64,000 nucleotides of DNA from Rhodoferax sp. (lineage in GTDB: Bacteria; Pseudomonadota; Gammaproteobacteria; Burkholderiales; Burkholderiaceae_C). Shown piece by piece: positions 36,336 to 45,129 of the stretch. The DNA lies in the NCBI GenBank assembly GCA_003133245.1, contig PKWM01000015.1, positions 34,909 through 98,908 on the forward strand, written 5' to 3'. The notes under the pieces were generated by a model, which worked only from the letters and a program-made list of their open reading frames with translations, searched no databases and was not told where the DNA came from. The position numbers and the translations under genes were made by a program. The number at the start of each line of letters is the position of its first letter. Position 1 is the first letter of the stretch.

Positions 36336-37418
36336 ATGCAATTTACTTTCACTCAAAAAAGAACTATGGCCTGGGCCTTGCTGGTGGTCATCGCCGGATT
36401 CGTGTTGTGGCTTTTGACCCCGGTGCTGACGCCCTTTGTCGTCGCTACGGTGTTGGCATACGCATTGACACCTGTGGTGGATTGGCTTGATCAGGTCGGC
36501 TCTGGCCGCTTGCCGCGCTTACTGGCGGTGCTACTGGTTGAACTTTTGTTTGTCGTCGTGTTGCTGGCCATTGTGTTGCTGATGGTGCCGATTCTGCTCA
36601 AGGAGTTGCCCCAGTTGAGTGAGCAAGTGCCGCTGTTGCTCGATGGGTTGAACAACTCGCTCAAAGCAGCCCTGGCACAGTTTGGCATTGAGTCTTCGCT
36701 CGACGTCGGCAGCATCAAAGCGTTTGTCCTGAAGTACCTTGGTGCCAATGTTCAAGGGATTTTTGGCTCGGCCCTGACGTCCCTCAAACTCGGTGGCAGC
36801 ATCGCGCTGGCGCTCATCGGCAACGCCGTTCTGATCCCGGTTGCGTTGTTTTATTTACTGATGGACTGGCACCGGTTTGTCTCCCGGTTACTTGAATTTG
36901 TGCCGCCACGCTTGCGTGCCAGCTTCGACAGTTTTACGGCCGAAGCCGATGCAGTATTGGGCCAGTATTTGCGTGGTCAACTGCTGGTGATGAGTGTGCT
37001 CGCCATTTACTACAGCGCTGCGCTGTCCTTGTTTGGCCTTGATCTGGCGCTGCCGATTGGCGTTTTCACCGGGCTTGCGGTGTTCGTTCCGTATTTTGGT
37101 TTTGGCTTGGGTTTGATTCTTGCCACACTGGCCGGTTTTCTGGAATTTGCCGTCAGTGCCGGTCCGGTCAAAGTGTTCGTTATGGTGACGGTGGTCTATG
37201 GAGTGGGGCAAATTTTTGAAAGTTTTTTCCTGACACCGCGTTTGGTCGGCAAACGAATCGGCTTGCATCCACTGGCCGTTATTTTTGCTTTGCTGGCGTT
37301 TGGCCAGGTTTTTGGTTTTGTTGGTGTGCTGATCGCGTTGCCCGCCAGCGCGGTGCTGCTGGTGGCGTTGCGGCGGGCGCAGAGCCATTACCTTGCCAGC
37401 AAGCTTTATCAGGGTTAG
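36336..37418 (+). CDS. AI-2E family transporter (PerM/YdiK-like)
   Basis: A 360-residue membrane protein with about eight helices and the family's central amphipathic region (residues 90-150). The C-terminal core (GVFTGLAVFVPYFGFGLG, then ESFFLTPRLVGKRIGLHP) is highly conserved. Members export AI-2 or act as Na+/H+ antiporters; the role here is open. It lies directly upstream of hda (5-base gap), a gene order seen in other betaproteobacteria. Confidence 0.9.
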   Translation: MQFTFTQKRTMAWALLVVIAGFVLWLLTPVLTPFVVATVLAYALTPVVDWLDQVGSGRLPRLLAVLLVELLFVVVLLAIVLLMVPILLKELPQLSEQVPLLLDGLNNSLKAALAQFGIESSLDVGSIKAFVLKYLGANVQGIFGSALTSLKLGGSIALALIGNAVLIPVALFYLLMDWHRFVSRLLEFVPPRLRASFDSFTAEADAVLGQYLRGQLLVMSVLAIYYSAALSLFGLDLALPIGVFTGLAVFVPYFGFGLGLILATLAGFLEFAVSAGPVKVFVMVTVVYGVGQIFESFFLTPRLVGKRIGLHPLAVIFALLAFGQVFGFVGVLIALPASAVLLVALRRAQSHYLASKLYQG

Positions 37419-37423
37419 CGTCA

Positions 37424-38110
37424 ATGAAGCAACTTGCCCTCGATATTGGCCTGCCCGTCGGGCCTACTTTCGACAATTTTTTTATCGGCCTCAATGAATC
37501 CGCGCTCAGGCATCTTCAGCTCTGGGTCGGTGACGGATCAAACGCCGTCATTCGCTCACCGGTGCCAACTTACTTGTGGGGTGACAGTGGCAGCGGTAAA
37601 ACGCATTTGCTCAAAGCAGTCGCTCAAGCGTTGCGCGTGCAGGGCCAGAGTGTGGGGTGGCTCGATGCCATGGCACTGCAACCGCCCGAATTCAATGAAG
37701 ACTGGTCTGTGATCTTGCTCGATGACGTACAAGCCTACAACACGTTGCAACAGCATACCGCTTTCAACTGGTTTATCAACGCCCAAACTCATCAGTGCGG
37801 CGTGCTCGTCGCAGGCGAGTTGCCGCCGGCCGACCTGAAACTGCGTGATGATCTTCGAAGTCGGCTTGGTTGGGGCCATGTGTTCCAATTGCACTTGCTC
37901 GGTGAAATCGAGCGACGCGCAGTGCTGCGTCAGGCCGCCGATGCGCGTGGCGTTTTTTTGAATGACGAGGTGATGGATTTCATGTTGACGCGCTTTAGCC
38001 GCGACCTGGGTAGTTTGATGGAGCTGCTCAACCTGATTGATGGCTATGCCATGCAAACCAAGCGTGCCATCACCGTTCCCTTGATTAAAGCCATGATGGA
38101 AGATTCCTGA
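37424..38110 (+). CDS. hda: DnaA regulatory inactivator Hda
   Basis: AAA+ protein that, on the sliding clamp, stimulates DnaA-ATP hydrolysis to stop re-initiation. The 228-residue product has a clamp-binding motif near the N-terminus (KQLALDIGLP, residues 2-11), Walker A GDSGSGKT at 53-60, Walker B VILLDDVQ, and a DnaA-like lid with LRDDLRSRLGWGHVFQL (sensor and arginine region). Confidence 0.94.
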   Translation: MKQLALDIGLPVGPTFDNFFIGLNESALRHLQLWVGDGSNAVIRSPVPTYLWGDSGSGKTHLLKAVAQALRVQGQSVGWLDAMALQPPEFNEDWSVILLDDVQAYNTLQQHTAFNWFINAQTHQCGVLVAGELPPADLKLRDDLRSRLGWGHVFQLHLLGEIERRAVLRQAADARGVFLNDEVMDFMLTRFSRDLGSLMELLNLIDGYAMQTKRAITVPLIKAMMEDS

Positions 38111-38124
38111 TTCACAATTCAACC

Positions 38125-38799
38125 ATGAAGCTGGCTCTTTTTGACCTGGATTACACCCTGCTGCCGATCGACTCCGACTATGCTTGGGGTGTTTTTACCA
38201 GCGGTATCGGCTGGACTGATGCACTCGAATTCAACCGACGCAACGACATTTATTTGAACCAATACAAAGCCGGCACGCTCGATATTCACGATTACGTGCG
38301 TTTTGCCACGGCCGCGATGCGCCAGCAGGGGGCGGTGCGTTCGCAAGCAGCGCACCTTGATTTCATGCGCACGGTGGTGCTGCCAGCGATCCAGCCGCAA
38401 GCGCTGGCCCTGGTTCGCGCGCACCAGCGCGCGGGTGATGCGGTGGTGATGGTCACCGCAACCAATGAATTTGTGACGCACCCGATTGCCCAGGCTTTTG
38501 GCGTTGCAGATTTGATTGCACTCGAACTCGAGCGCGACACCGCGTCCGGTGGCAGTGGCTGGATCACCGGCGAGATCAAGGGCGTGCCCTCGTTTCGCGA
38601 GGGCAAGATCACACGGGTTGAGCAATGGTTGGCCAGTCGGGAGCTTGCCTGGGGCGATGTTGAGAGCACTTTCTATACTGATTCGATCAATGATTTGAGT
38701 TTGTTGGAGAAAGTGACTCACCCGGTTGCCACCAACCCGGATGAGCGTTTGCGCGCCATTGCAAGCGAGCGCGGATGGCGCATACTTGACTTGTTTTAA
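38125..38799 (+). CDS. HAD-IB family hydrolase (phosphoserine phosphatase-like)
   Basis: A 224-residue HAD phosphatase with nucleophile motif DLDYT (D7, D9), motif II as VMVTATN, and motif III/IV in the STFYTDSINDLSLLE segment. The helical cap fits subclass IB. Members dephosphorylate serine phosphate, histidinol phosphate or similar small esters; the substrate is unproven. It lies between hda and pcnB with short gaps, likely in one transcript. Confidence 0.9.
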   Translation: MKLALFDLDYTLLPIDSDYAWGVFTSGIGWTDALEFNRRNDIYLNQYKAGTLDIHDYVRFATAAMRQQGAVRSQAAHLDFMRTVVLPAIQPQALALVRAHQRAGDAVVMVTATNEFVTHPIAQAFGVADLIALELERDTASGGSGWITGEIKGVPSFREGKITRVEQWLASRELAWGDVESTFYTDSINDLSLLEKVTHPVATNPDERLRAIASERGWRILDLF

Positions 38800-38807
38800 G
38801 GGGTTAA

Positions 38808-40379
38808 ATGATAAAAAAATTTATTGACAGGTTGTTGGGTAAATCTCCTTCAGCCAAAAACAAAAACCAGTTTGGCAAACGCGAGGAAGTGCCGGCTGCA
38901 ATTCATGGCATTGATCCGGAATTGGTCGATGAACGGGCGCTGAATGTTGTACGCACTCTTAAAAGCGCGGGCTTCGAGGCTTACATCGTGGGCGGTGCCG
39001 TGCGTGACCTGATGGTCGGCTTGCATCCCAAAGACTTTGATGTGGCCACTAACGCCACGCCTGAACAGGTCAAAGGCCTGTTTCGACGCGCCTTCATCAT
39101 CGGGCGGCGTTTTCGCATCGTGCACGTCGTCTTTGGGCGCGGTCGTGAAAACGAAGTGATTGAAGTCTCGACTTTTCGCGCCTACCTGGACAACGCCGCC
39201 GCCGAACAGGTGGCGGGCAATGAGAAAACCAGCAAGAGCGAGCTCGCCGGCATGAAGCACGCTGTGGATTCGACCGGTCGGGTGCTGCGCGACAACGTTT
39301 GGGGTCCGCAGGAAGAAGATGCGGTACGGCGCGACTTCACCATCAACGCCATGTACTACGACCCGCAAACACAAATCGTGGTGGACTATCACAACGGCAT
39401 CAAGGACAGCAAGAAGCGCATCATCCGCATGATCGGCGATCCGGCTGCGCGCTACCGTGAAGACCCGGTGCGCATCATCCGCGCTGTGCGTTTTGCCGCC
39501 AAACTCAGCCCCCTGGGCTTTGCGCTTGAGGCCAAAACGGCGGCGCCGCTGATCAAGTCACAAGATCTGCTGGCTGAGGTGCCGCAGAGCCGCTTGTTTG
39601 ATGAAATGCTCAAGCTCTTGCAAACCGGCCATGCGCTGGCATCGATCGCGCAACTCAAGCAGCTGGGCATGTCGCGCGGTATTTATCCGCTGCTCGACGT
39701 GGTGGTGGAGCGCGCCGACCAGAGCTTTGTCAAAGCCGCGTTGCAAGATACGGATCGCCGTGTGAGCGAGGGCAAACCGGTGGTGGCCAGCTTCTTGTTG
39801 GCCTGCGTCTTGTGGGCCGACGTTCGCGATGGTTGGGCGCGGCGTATCAAAGAACGCCAGCATTCCAATCCGGCCTTGCAGGACGCCATTGAGGAGGTGT
39901 TCAATGCGCGTATTGGCGATGTTTCTGGCCGTGGCAAGCTGGCCGGTGATATGCGCGAAATCTGGATGATGCAGCCACGCTTTGAGAAGCGGGTCGCCAG
40001 TGCGCCCTTTGGCTTGGTGGAACAGCCGCGTTTTCGCGCCGCCTTTGACTTCATGCGCTTGCGTGCTGACGACGGTGAAATTGACGAAGTATTGTCCGAC
40101 TGGTGGCAGGAGTTCAGTCTGGCTGACGACAACCTGCGGCGCGACATGGTCGATGAAGTGCGCCTGGAGCAGCAGCAAAGACCACGGCTGGCGCGTGCAC
40201 CCAGGACGACAGCACCGCGACCGGCAACGCCTCTGGTGGGCAGCGCAGCGACTGCGTCAGGCGACACCGTCGCTACAGCAGACGGCGCGGGTGATGTTGC
40301 CCCCAAAAAACGTCGCCGCCGCCGGCGCAGCAGTGGCACCGGCGACGCGGCTGCGTCAGCCCCCGACGCTGGTATTTGA
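38808..40379 (+). CDS. pcnB: Poly(A) polymerase I
   Basis: Adds 3' poly(A) tails that promote RNA decay and controls plasmid copy number through antisense RNAs. The 523-residue product has the class II nucleotidyltransferase core: GGAVRD at residues 62-67 and the catalytic DFD at 76-78, RRDFTINAMYYDP, and YREDPVRIIRAVRFAAKL. The C-terminus ends in a basic low-complexity tail (KKRRRRRRSSG). It overlaps folK by four bases (TTGA). Confidence 0.95.
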   Translation: MIKKFIDRLLGKSPSAKNKNQFGKREEVPAAIHGIDPELVDERALNVVRTLKSAGFEAYIVGGAVRDLMVGLHPKDFDVATNATPEQVKGLFRRAFIIGRRFRIVHVVFGRGRENEVIEVSTFRAYLDNAAAEQVAGNEKTSKSELAGMKHAVDSTGRVLRDNVWGPQEEDAVRRDFTINAMYYDPQTQIVVDYHNGIKDSKKRIIRMIGDPAARYREDPVRIIRAVRFAAKLSPLGFALEAKTAAPLIKSQDLLAEVPQSRLFDEMLKLLQTGHALASIAQLKQLGMSRGIYPLLDVVVERADQSFVKAALQDTDRRVSEGKPVVASFLLACVLWADVRDGWARRIKERQHSNPALQDAIEEVFNARIGDVSGRGKLAGDMREIWMMQPRFEKRVASAPFGLVEQPRFRAAFDFMRLRADDGEIDEVLSDWWQEFSLADDNLRRDMVDEVRLEQQQRPRLARAPRTTAPRPATPLVGSAATASGDTVATADGAGDVAPKKRRRRRRSSGTGDAAASAPDAGI

Positions 40380-40855
40380 GTGGTGCGGTGCGACCTCCGG
40401 TAACAGCTTATGTCGCTTTCGGTGCCAATCTGGGGGTGCCGCAGACAGCGCTGCTGCGGGCCATGGAGGATATTGCCGTCATCAAAGGTGTGACGCTGAT
40501 CAAACACTCTTGCCTGTACCGCAGTGCGCCCGTGGCATCAAGTGGCCCGGACTACATCAATGCAGTGGTCGAAATTTCCACAGTATTGACGGCACCGGCA
40601 CTACTGGCTGAGTTGCAACAATTGGAGCAAATGGCGGGGCGTCAAAGACCTTACCGCAACGCACCGCGCACGCTCGATCTGGACCTCCTGACCTATGGCG
40701 ACGCCCACATTGACAGTGTCACACTGGTGGTTCCGCATCCGCGTATGAACGAGCGCGCCTTTGTGCTGCTGCCACTGGCCGAGATTGCGCCCGAGCGGGT
40801 CAGTGAAGCGCAATTGCAGGCGGTGCAGGCGCAAGCGATCGAGCGTCTGGTTTAG
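40376..40855 (+). CDS. folK: 2-amino-4-hydroxy-6-hydroxymethyldihydropteridine diphosphokinase
   Basis: HPPK transfers pyrophosphate from ATP to the pterin in folate synthesis. The 159-residue product has AYVAFGANLGVPQTALLRAM, the RTLDLDLLTYGD substrate motif and the PHPRMNERAFVLLPL ATP motif. The TTG at 40376 overlaps the pcnB stop; a GTG at 40388 is an alternative. Coupling with pcnB is common in Burkholderiales. Confidence 0.94.
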   Translation: MSGAVRPPVTAYVAFGANLGVPQTALLRAMEDIAVIKGVTLIKHSCLYRSAPVASSGPDYINAVVEISTVLTAPALLAELQQLEQMAGRQRPYRNAPRTLDLDLLTYGDAHIDSVTLVVPHPRMNERAFVLLPLAEIAPERVSEAQLQAVQAQAIERLV

Positions 40856-40866
40856 CTGCTTCGACC

Positions 40867-41322
40867 TCAATCCACCTCAGCGATCAACTCAATCTCGACG
40901 CAGGCACCGAGCGGGATTTGCGCCACACCAAAAGCACTGCGGGCGTGCGCGCCCTTGTCACCAAAAACCTGGCCCAGCAGTTCGCTGGCGCCATTAGTCA
41001 CCAGGTGTTGTTCGGTGAATTCGGCGGTGGAATTAACCAGCGCCATCAGTTTGACGATGCGCTTGACGCGATTGAGGTCGCCCACCGCCGCGTGCAGCGT
41101 ACCCATCAGATCAATGGCGATAGCGCGCGCCGCCGCTTTGCCTTGTTCGGTCGTGATGTTTTTGCCCAGCTGCCCGACCCAGACCGCGCCATTTTTTTTG
41201 GCGATATGGCCGCTTAAAAAAACCAGATGACCGGTTTGAACAAAAGGCACATAGGCCGCCGCCGGCGTGGCCACCTCGGGCAGCTTGATGTTGAGTTCAG
41301 CGAGTTTTGCGTAAATGTCCAT
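40867..41322 (-). CDS. RidA family protein
   Basis: A 151-residue member of the RidA/YjgF superfamily, which hydrolyses reactive enamine/imine intermediates from PLP enzymes. The longer length and the HARSAFGVAQIPLGACVEIELIA C-terminus (with the catalytic Arg retained) fit the YER057c-like subgroup of about 150 residues. The ATG at 41322 is chosen because the family fold begins here; the frame to 41514 is not needed. It is convergent with folK. Confidence 0.9.
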   Translation of the reverse strand: MDIYAKLAELNIKLPEVATPAAAYVPFVQTGHLVFLSGHIAKKNGAVWVGQLGKNITTEQGKAAARAIAIDLMGTLHAAVGDLNRVKRIVKLMALVNSTAEFTEQHLVTNGASELLGQVFGDKGAHARSAFGVAQIPLGACVEIELIAEVD

Positions 41323-41516
41323 GATGGTTCCTTCGATTTGGTATTTTGGAGGCTGCACTGTAACAATAAAGTCAGAACCGATAAGGCTGGCGACACCGAA
41401 TGCGCCTGGAGCCGGACATTCTGGTTCTATCGCCCGTGAGACAGCTCCTGTCGGGCAAAGGCTGAAAATTCCTGCAAAATGCTCCATTCCATCATCGCAT
41501 TGAGGAGACACCAAAC

Positions 41517-42308
41517 ATGACCCGCACCATCCAACAATTATTTGACCTCAGTGGCAAGACCGCTTTGGTCACCGGCGGCTCACGCGGCCTGGGCTTGCAA
41601 ATGGCGCACGCGCTGGGCGAAGCCGGGGCGCGCATCATGCTCAGCGCACGCAAGGCCGACGAGCTGGAGCAGGCCTGTGCCGAGTTGCAGGCGGCCGGTA
41701 TTGATTCGCACTGGGTGGCGGCGGATTGCGCCAACGAGGCCGATATTAAAAGGCTGGCCAGTGAAACGCTGCAACGCCTGGGCGATGTGGACATTCTGGT
41801 CAACAACGCGGGTGCGGCCTGGGGTGCACCGGCCGAAGACCATCCGGTGGCCGCCTGGGACAAGGTGATGAATCTCAACGTGCGCGGCTATTTCATCCTG
41901 AGCCAGGCGATTGGCAAGCACAGCATGATCGAGCGCCGCTGCGGGCGCATCATCAACATCGCTTCCATTGCCGGTCTGGCTGGCAACCCGGTTGGTCTGA
42001 ACACCATCGCCTACAACACGTCCAAAGGCGCGGTGATCAATTTCACGCGTGCACTGGCGGCCGAGTGGGGTCAGTACAACATCACCGTCAACGCAATTTG
42101 TCCCGGTTTTTTTCCGAGCAAGATGACGATGGGAACGCTCAAGGCGCTGGGTGAAGAAAAGTTGGCAGCGGGTGCGCCGCTCAAGCGCCTGGGCGACGAC
42201 GAAGACCTCAAGGGCGTGTGCGTGCTGTATGCCTCAGCGGCGGGCAAGCACATCACCGGCCAGTGGCTGGCGGTGGATGGTGGCGTCAGCGTGGTTTTGG
42301 CGGGTTGA
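41517..42308 (+). CDS. SDR family oxidoreductase (gluconate 5-dehydrogenase-like)
   Basis: A 263-residue short-chain dehydrogenase with TGGSRGLGLQ as cofactor loop, NNAGAAWG, and catalytic S-Y-K (INIASIAG, then IAYNTSKGAV). The closest recognisable group is gluconate 5-dehydrogenase/3-oxoacyl-ACP reductase-like; the substrate is unknown. It begins a four-gene block of reductases and a thioesterase (41.5-45.1 kb). Confidence 0.9.
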   Translation: MTRTIQQLFDLSGKTALVTGGSRGLGLQMAHALGEAGARIMLSARKADELEQACAELQAAGIDSHWVAADCANEADIKRLASETLQRLGDVDILVNNAGAAWGAPAEDHPVAAWDKVMNLNVRGYFILSQAIGKHSMIERRCGRIINIASIAGLAGNPVGLNTIAYNTSKGAVINFTRALAAEWGQYNITVNAICPGFFPSKMTMGTLKALGEEKLAAGAPLKRLGDDEDLKGVCVLYASAAGKHITGQWLAVDGGVSVVLAG

Positions 42309-42314
42309 ACGAAT

Positions 42315-42779
42315 ATGAATATACCTTGGGGCCTGGGCGTCAAAATTCCGTTTGTCGATCATCTGGGTTTTGAGCTGCAACTGTATGACGGCGGTTTGTC
42401 GGAACTGACTTACCGGCCCAAGCCCGAGCACCTCAACTCGTTTGCCGTTACTCACGGAGGCGCCCTCATGACCTTGCTCGACGTGACCATGGCGGTGGCG
42501 GCGCGCAGCGTGCAAAAAGACATGGGCGTGGTCACGATCGAGATGAAAACAACTTTTATGCAGCCTGCGCGCGGCGAGCTCACCGGCAAAGGCCATCTGA
42601 TGCACCGCAGCGCCACCCTGGCTTTTGTCGAGGCCACGGTATTTGATCAAGCCGGACGCGCCTGTGCCCACTCCACCGGTACCTTCAAGTACGTCAGGCG
42701 TCTGCCCACCGGGCCGAAGAGCGCCAATGCGCTCAACGTCGCAGGTCTTTCCGAGCCAACAACAATCCCAACTGATTGA
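42315..42779 (+). CDS. PaaI family thioesterase
   Basis: A 154-residue hot-dog-fold acyl-CoA thioesterase. The HGGALMTLLDVTMAVAA segment supplies the active-site His-Gly-Gly and Asp. The family cleaves phenylacetyl-CoA, 4-hydroxybenzoyl-CoA or other acyl-CoA side products. It starts 6 bases after the SDR stop, so the two are coupled. Confidence 0.9.
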   Translation: MNIPWGLGVKIPFVDHLGFELQLYDGGLSELTYRPKPEHLNSFAVTHGGALMTLLDVTMAVAARSVQKDMGVVTIEMKTTFMQPARGELTGKGHLMHRSATLAFVEATVFDQAGRACAHSTGTFKYVRRLPTGPKSANALNVAGLSEPTTIPTD

Positions 42780-42800
42780 TCTTTTTTTCAGGAATCCCAG

Positions 42801-43817
42801 ATGCCACAAAACAAGCAAATCCTCCTCGTCAGCCGCCCGACTGATGAAGCCCTGGTCAGCAATTTCAAACTGATCAGCAGCGAAACACCCGCACTCCAGG
42901 ACGGCCAGGTGCTGGTGCGCCACCATTTTCTGAGTCTCGACCCCTACATGCGCGGCCGCATGAATGACGCCAAGAGTTACGCAGCACCACAGGCGCTGGG
43001 CCAGACCATGGGCGGAGGCACCGTGGGTGAAGTGGTGGAATCCAAAAACACCCAATTTGCTATCGGTGACAAAGTGGTCGGCATGGGCGGCTGGCAGGAG
43101 TACAGCGTGGTGGACGCCGATCAGCCCGGTGCGCTGCGCAAAGTCGATACCACGCACATCCCGCTGAGCGCTTATCTCGGTGCCGTCGGCATGCCCGGTG
43201 TCACGGCCTGGTATGGACTGGTCAAAATCATCGAGCCGAAAGCCGGTGAAACCATGGTGGTGAGCGCTGCCACGGGTGCGGTGGGCAGCGCTTTTGCTGC
43301 TCTCTCCAAAGCGCGCGGTTGTCGCACCGTGGGCATTGCCGGTGGTCCGGCCAAATGCAAGTACGCGCTTGAAGAGCTTGGCTTTGACGTCTGCATCGAC
43401 TACAAAGTGCACTCGGATGCGACCTCACTGTCCAAGGCTTTGAAGGACGCCTGCCCCAACGGCATCGATGGCTACTTTGAAAATGTCGGTGGCATGGTGC
43501 TCGATGCGGTGCTCACGCGCATGAACGCCTTTGGCTGCATCGCAGTGTGCGGCATGATCGCCGGCTACAACGGCGCGCCGATGCCGCTCACTTACCCGGC
43601 TCTGATTTTGATGAACCGCCTGAAAGTGCAGGGCTTCATCGTCAGCGAACACATGGAAATCTGGCCCGAAGCGTTGCAAGAGTTGGGCAAGCTGGTGGCC
43701 ACCGGAAGACTGCGCGCGCGCGAGTCGATTGCGCAAGGCATTGAGTCCGCACCTGAAGCCTTTTTGGGCCTGCTCAAAGGCAAGAATTTTGGCAAGCAAC
43801 TGGTGAAATTATCGTGA
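42801..43817 (+). CDS. NADP-dependent MDR oxidoreductase (curcumin/LTB4 reductase family)
   Basis: A 338-residue zinc-free medium-chain reductase of the PTGR/CurA class: VRHHFLSLDPYMRGRM at residues 38-53, then the NADP-binding SAATGAVGSAF loop and YFENVGGMVLDAVLTRM, both diagnostic. It probably reduces enone or enal double bonds. It follows the thioesterase on the same strand. After it comes a 394-base repeat region without a gene. Confidence 0.93.
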   Translation: MPQNKQILLVSRPTDEALVSNFKLISSETPALQDGQVLVRHHFLSLDPYMRGRMNDAKSYAAPQALGQTMGGGTVGEVVESKNTQFAIGDKVVGMGGWQEYSVVDADQPGALRKVDTTHIPLSAYLGAVGMPGVTAWYGLVKIIEPKAGETMVVSAATGAVGSAFAALSKARGCRTVGIAGGPAKCKYALEELGFDVCIDYKVHSDATSLSKALKDACPNGIDGYFENVGGMVLDAVLTRMNAFGCIAVCGMIAGYNGAPMPLTYPALILMNRLKVQGFIVSEHMEIWPEALQELGKLVATGRLRARESIAQGIESAPEAFLGLLKGKNFGKQLVKLS

Positions 43818-43858
43818 GACTGGATTGCCATTACGCTGAGTACACCGGCCTCTCGGGG

Positions 43859-44176
43859 GGATCAGGCAGCCCGGATGCTCTGCTTCGTGTCCCCCGGCCT
43901 TCGGCCTCCTCCTTTACCTACGCAGAACATCCAGGCAACCTGATCCCGGTGATTGGGTATTCGAGTTCGAGTTCAAAAAACCAAGACAACACTTCTGAGC
44001 AGCAGGGTGGGGGTACATGCCAAAGTGAGGTAAAGGAGGAGCCCGCAGGGCGGGGGACACGAACGGCGGCATGCACCCCCGCCCGGCTGCGGAGCTGGAA
44101 AACGCTGCTGCTCTTGTCAAAGGAGCGGAGACTTCGCGCGGGATCAGGCCACCGGGGCGCTCAGCGGCCTGATCCC
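43859..44176. repeat. Composite palindromic repeat element, copy B
   Basis: This occupies most of the 394-base gap 43818-44211. It starts with GGATCAGGC, holds a 29-base unit at 43888-43916 and its inverted partner at 44031-44059 (26 of 29 bases match), and ends with a GGGATCAGGCC...GGCCTGATCCC stem (44140-44150 with 44166-44176). The part order and 114-base spacing of the 29-base units match copy A. Confidence 0.75.
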
Positions 44177-44211
44177 CGTCGCTTCCTGTCGAAGGTTTCA
44201 ATAAGGACATC

Positions 44212-45129
44212 ATGATTACTGATTTCAGAAACAAAACCGCTGTTCTCACCGGTGCCGCTTCCGGCTTTGGTCTGGAATGCGCGCGCATCGGCGCACGCCT
44301 GGGGATGAAGCTGGTGCTGGTCGATGTGCAGCAGGACGCGCTCGACCGGGTCGCCGCCGAACTGCAAGCGGCGCATGCGCAAGTGCTGGCGTTGAAAGTG
44401 GATGTGTCCAAAGCCGCTGAAGTGGAAGCTTTGGGCCGCGCCGTGCTGGAGCGTTTTGGCGCGCCGCATCTGGTCTTCAACAACGCGGGTGTCGGTGCCG
44501 GCGGCCTGATCTGGGAGAACAGTGCGCAGGACTGGGACTGGGTGATTGGTGTCAACCTGATGGGCGTGGCGCACGGCGTGCGCGTCTTCACGCCGATGAT
44601 GCTCAAAGCGGCCAAGCAAGACCCGGCTTATCAGGGCCATATCGTCAACACCGCCAGCATGGCCGGGCTGCTCAACGCGCCCAATATGGGCGTCTATAGC
44701 GCTAGCAAACACGCCGTGGTGAGCATCAGCGAGACGCTTTACCAGGACCTGGCTTTGGTCACGGATCAAATTAGCGCTTCGGTGTTGTGCCCATTTTTCG
44801 TGCCGACCGGCATCAACCAAAGCCAGCGCAATCGGCCGCAAGAATTCACGACGCCAGCCAGTCAGCCGACCCGCAGCCAAATGATTGGGCAAGCGATGAG
44901 CGACAAAGCGGTGGGCTCAGGCAAAGTCAGCGCGGCCGAAGTTGCGCAACAAGTGTTTGATGCCGTTGCCGTCAATCAGTTCTACATCTACAGCCACCCC
45001 AAAGCGCTCGCCTCGGTGCAGACCCGGCTTGAAGACATCATGTTGGCGCGCAACCCGACCGATCCGTTCAACCAGAAACCGGAGCTGGGTTTGGCGTTGA
45101 AGCAGGCGCTGCTGGCAACAATGCCTTAA
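44212..45129 (+). CDS. SDR family oxidoreductase
   Basis: A 305-residue classical SDR. The cofactor loop is TGAASGFGLECARI, NNAGVGAGGLI follows, and the catalytic triad is complete (VNTASMAGL, YSASKHAV). The extra C-terminal 40 residues are longer than the common 250-residue form. The substrate is unknown. It is separated from the preceding reductase only by repeat copy B. Its stop overlaps the convergent diguanylate cyclase stop by four bases. Confidence 0.9.
   Translation: MITDFRNKTAVLTGAASGFGLECARIGARLGMKLVLVDVQQDALDRVAAELQAAHAQVLALKVDVSKAAEVEALGRAVLERFGAPHLVFNNAGVGAGGLIWENSAQDWDWVIGVNLMGVAHGVRVFTPMMLKAAKQDPAYQGHIVNTASMAGLLNAPNMGVYSASKHAVVSISETLYQDLALVTDQISASVLCPFFVPTGINQSQRNRPQEFTTPASQPTRSQMIGQAMSDKAVGSGKVSAAEVAQQVFDAVAVNQFYIYSHPKALASVQTRLEDIMLARNPTDPFNQKPELGLALKQALLATMP

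Noticed and set aside
42234..43412. A 392-residue minus-strand frame.
   Set aside because: Antisense to the PaaI thioesterase and MDR reductase.
43814..44215. A 133-residue frame between the reductase and the SDR.
   Set aside because: It is the translation of repeat copy B, low complexity, with no ribosome site.
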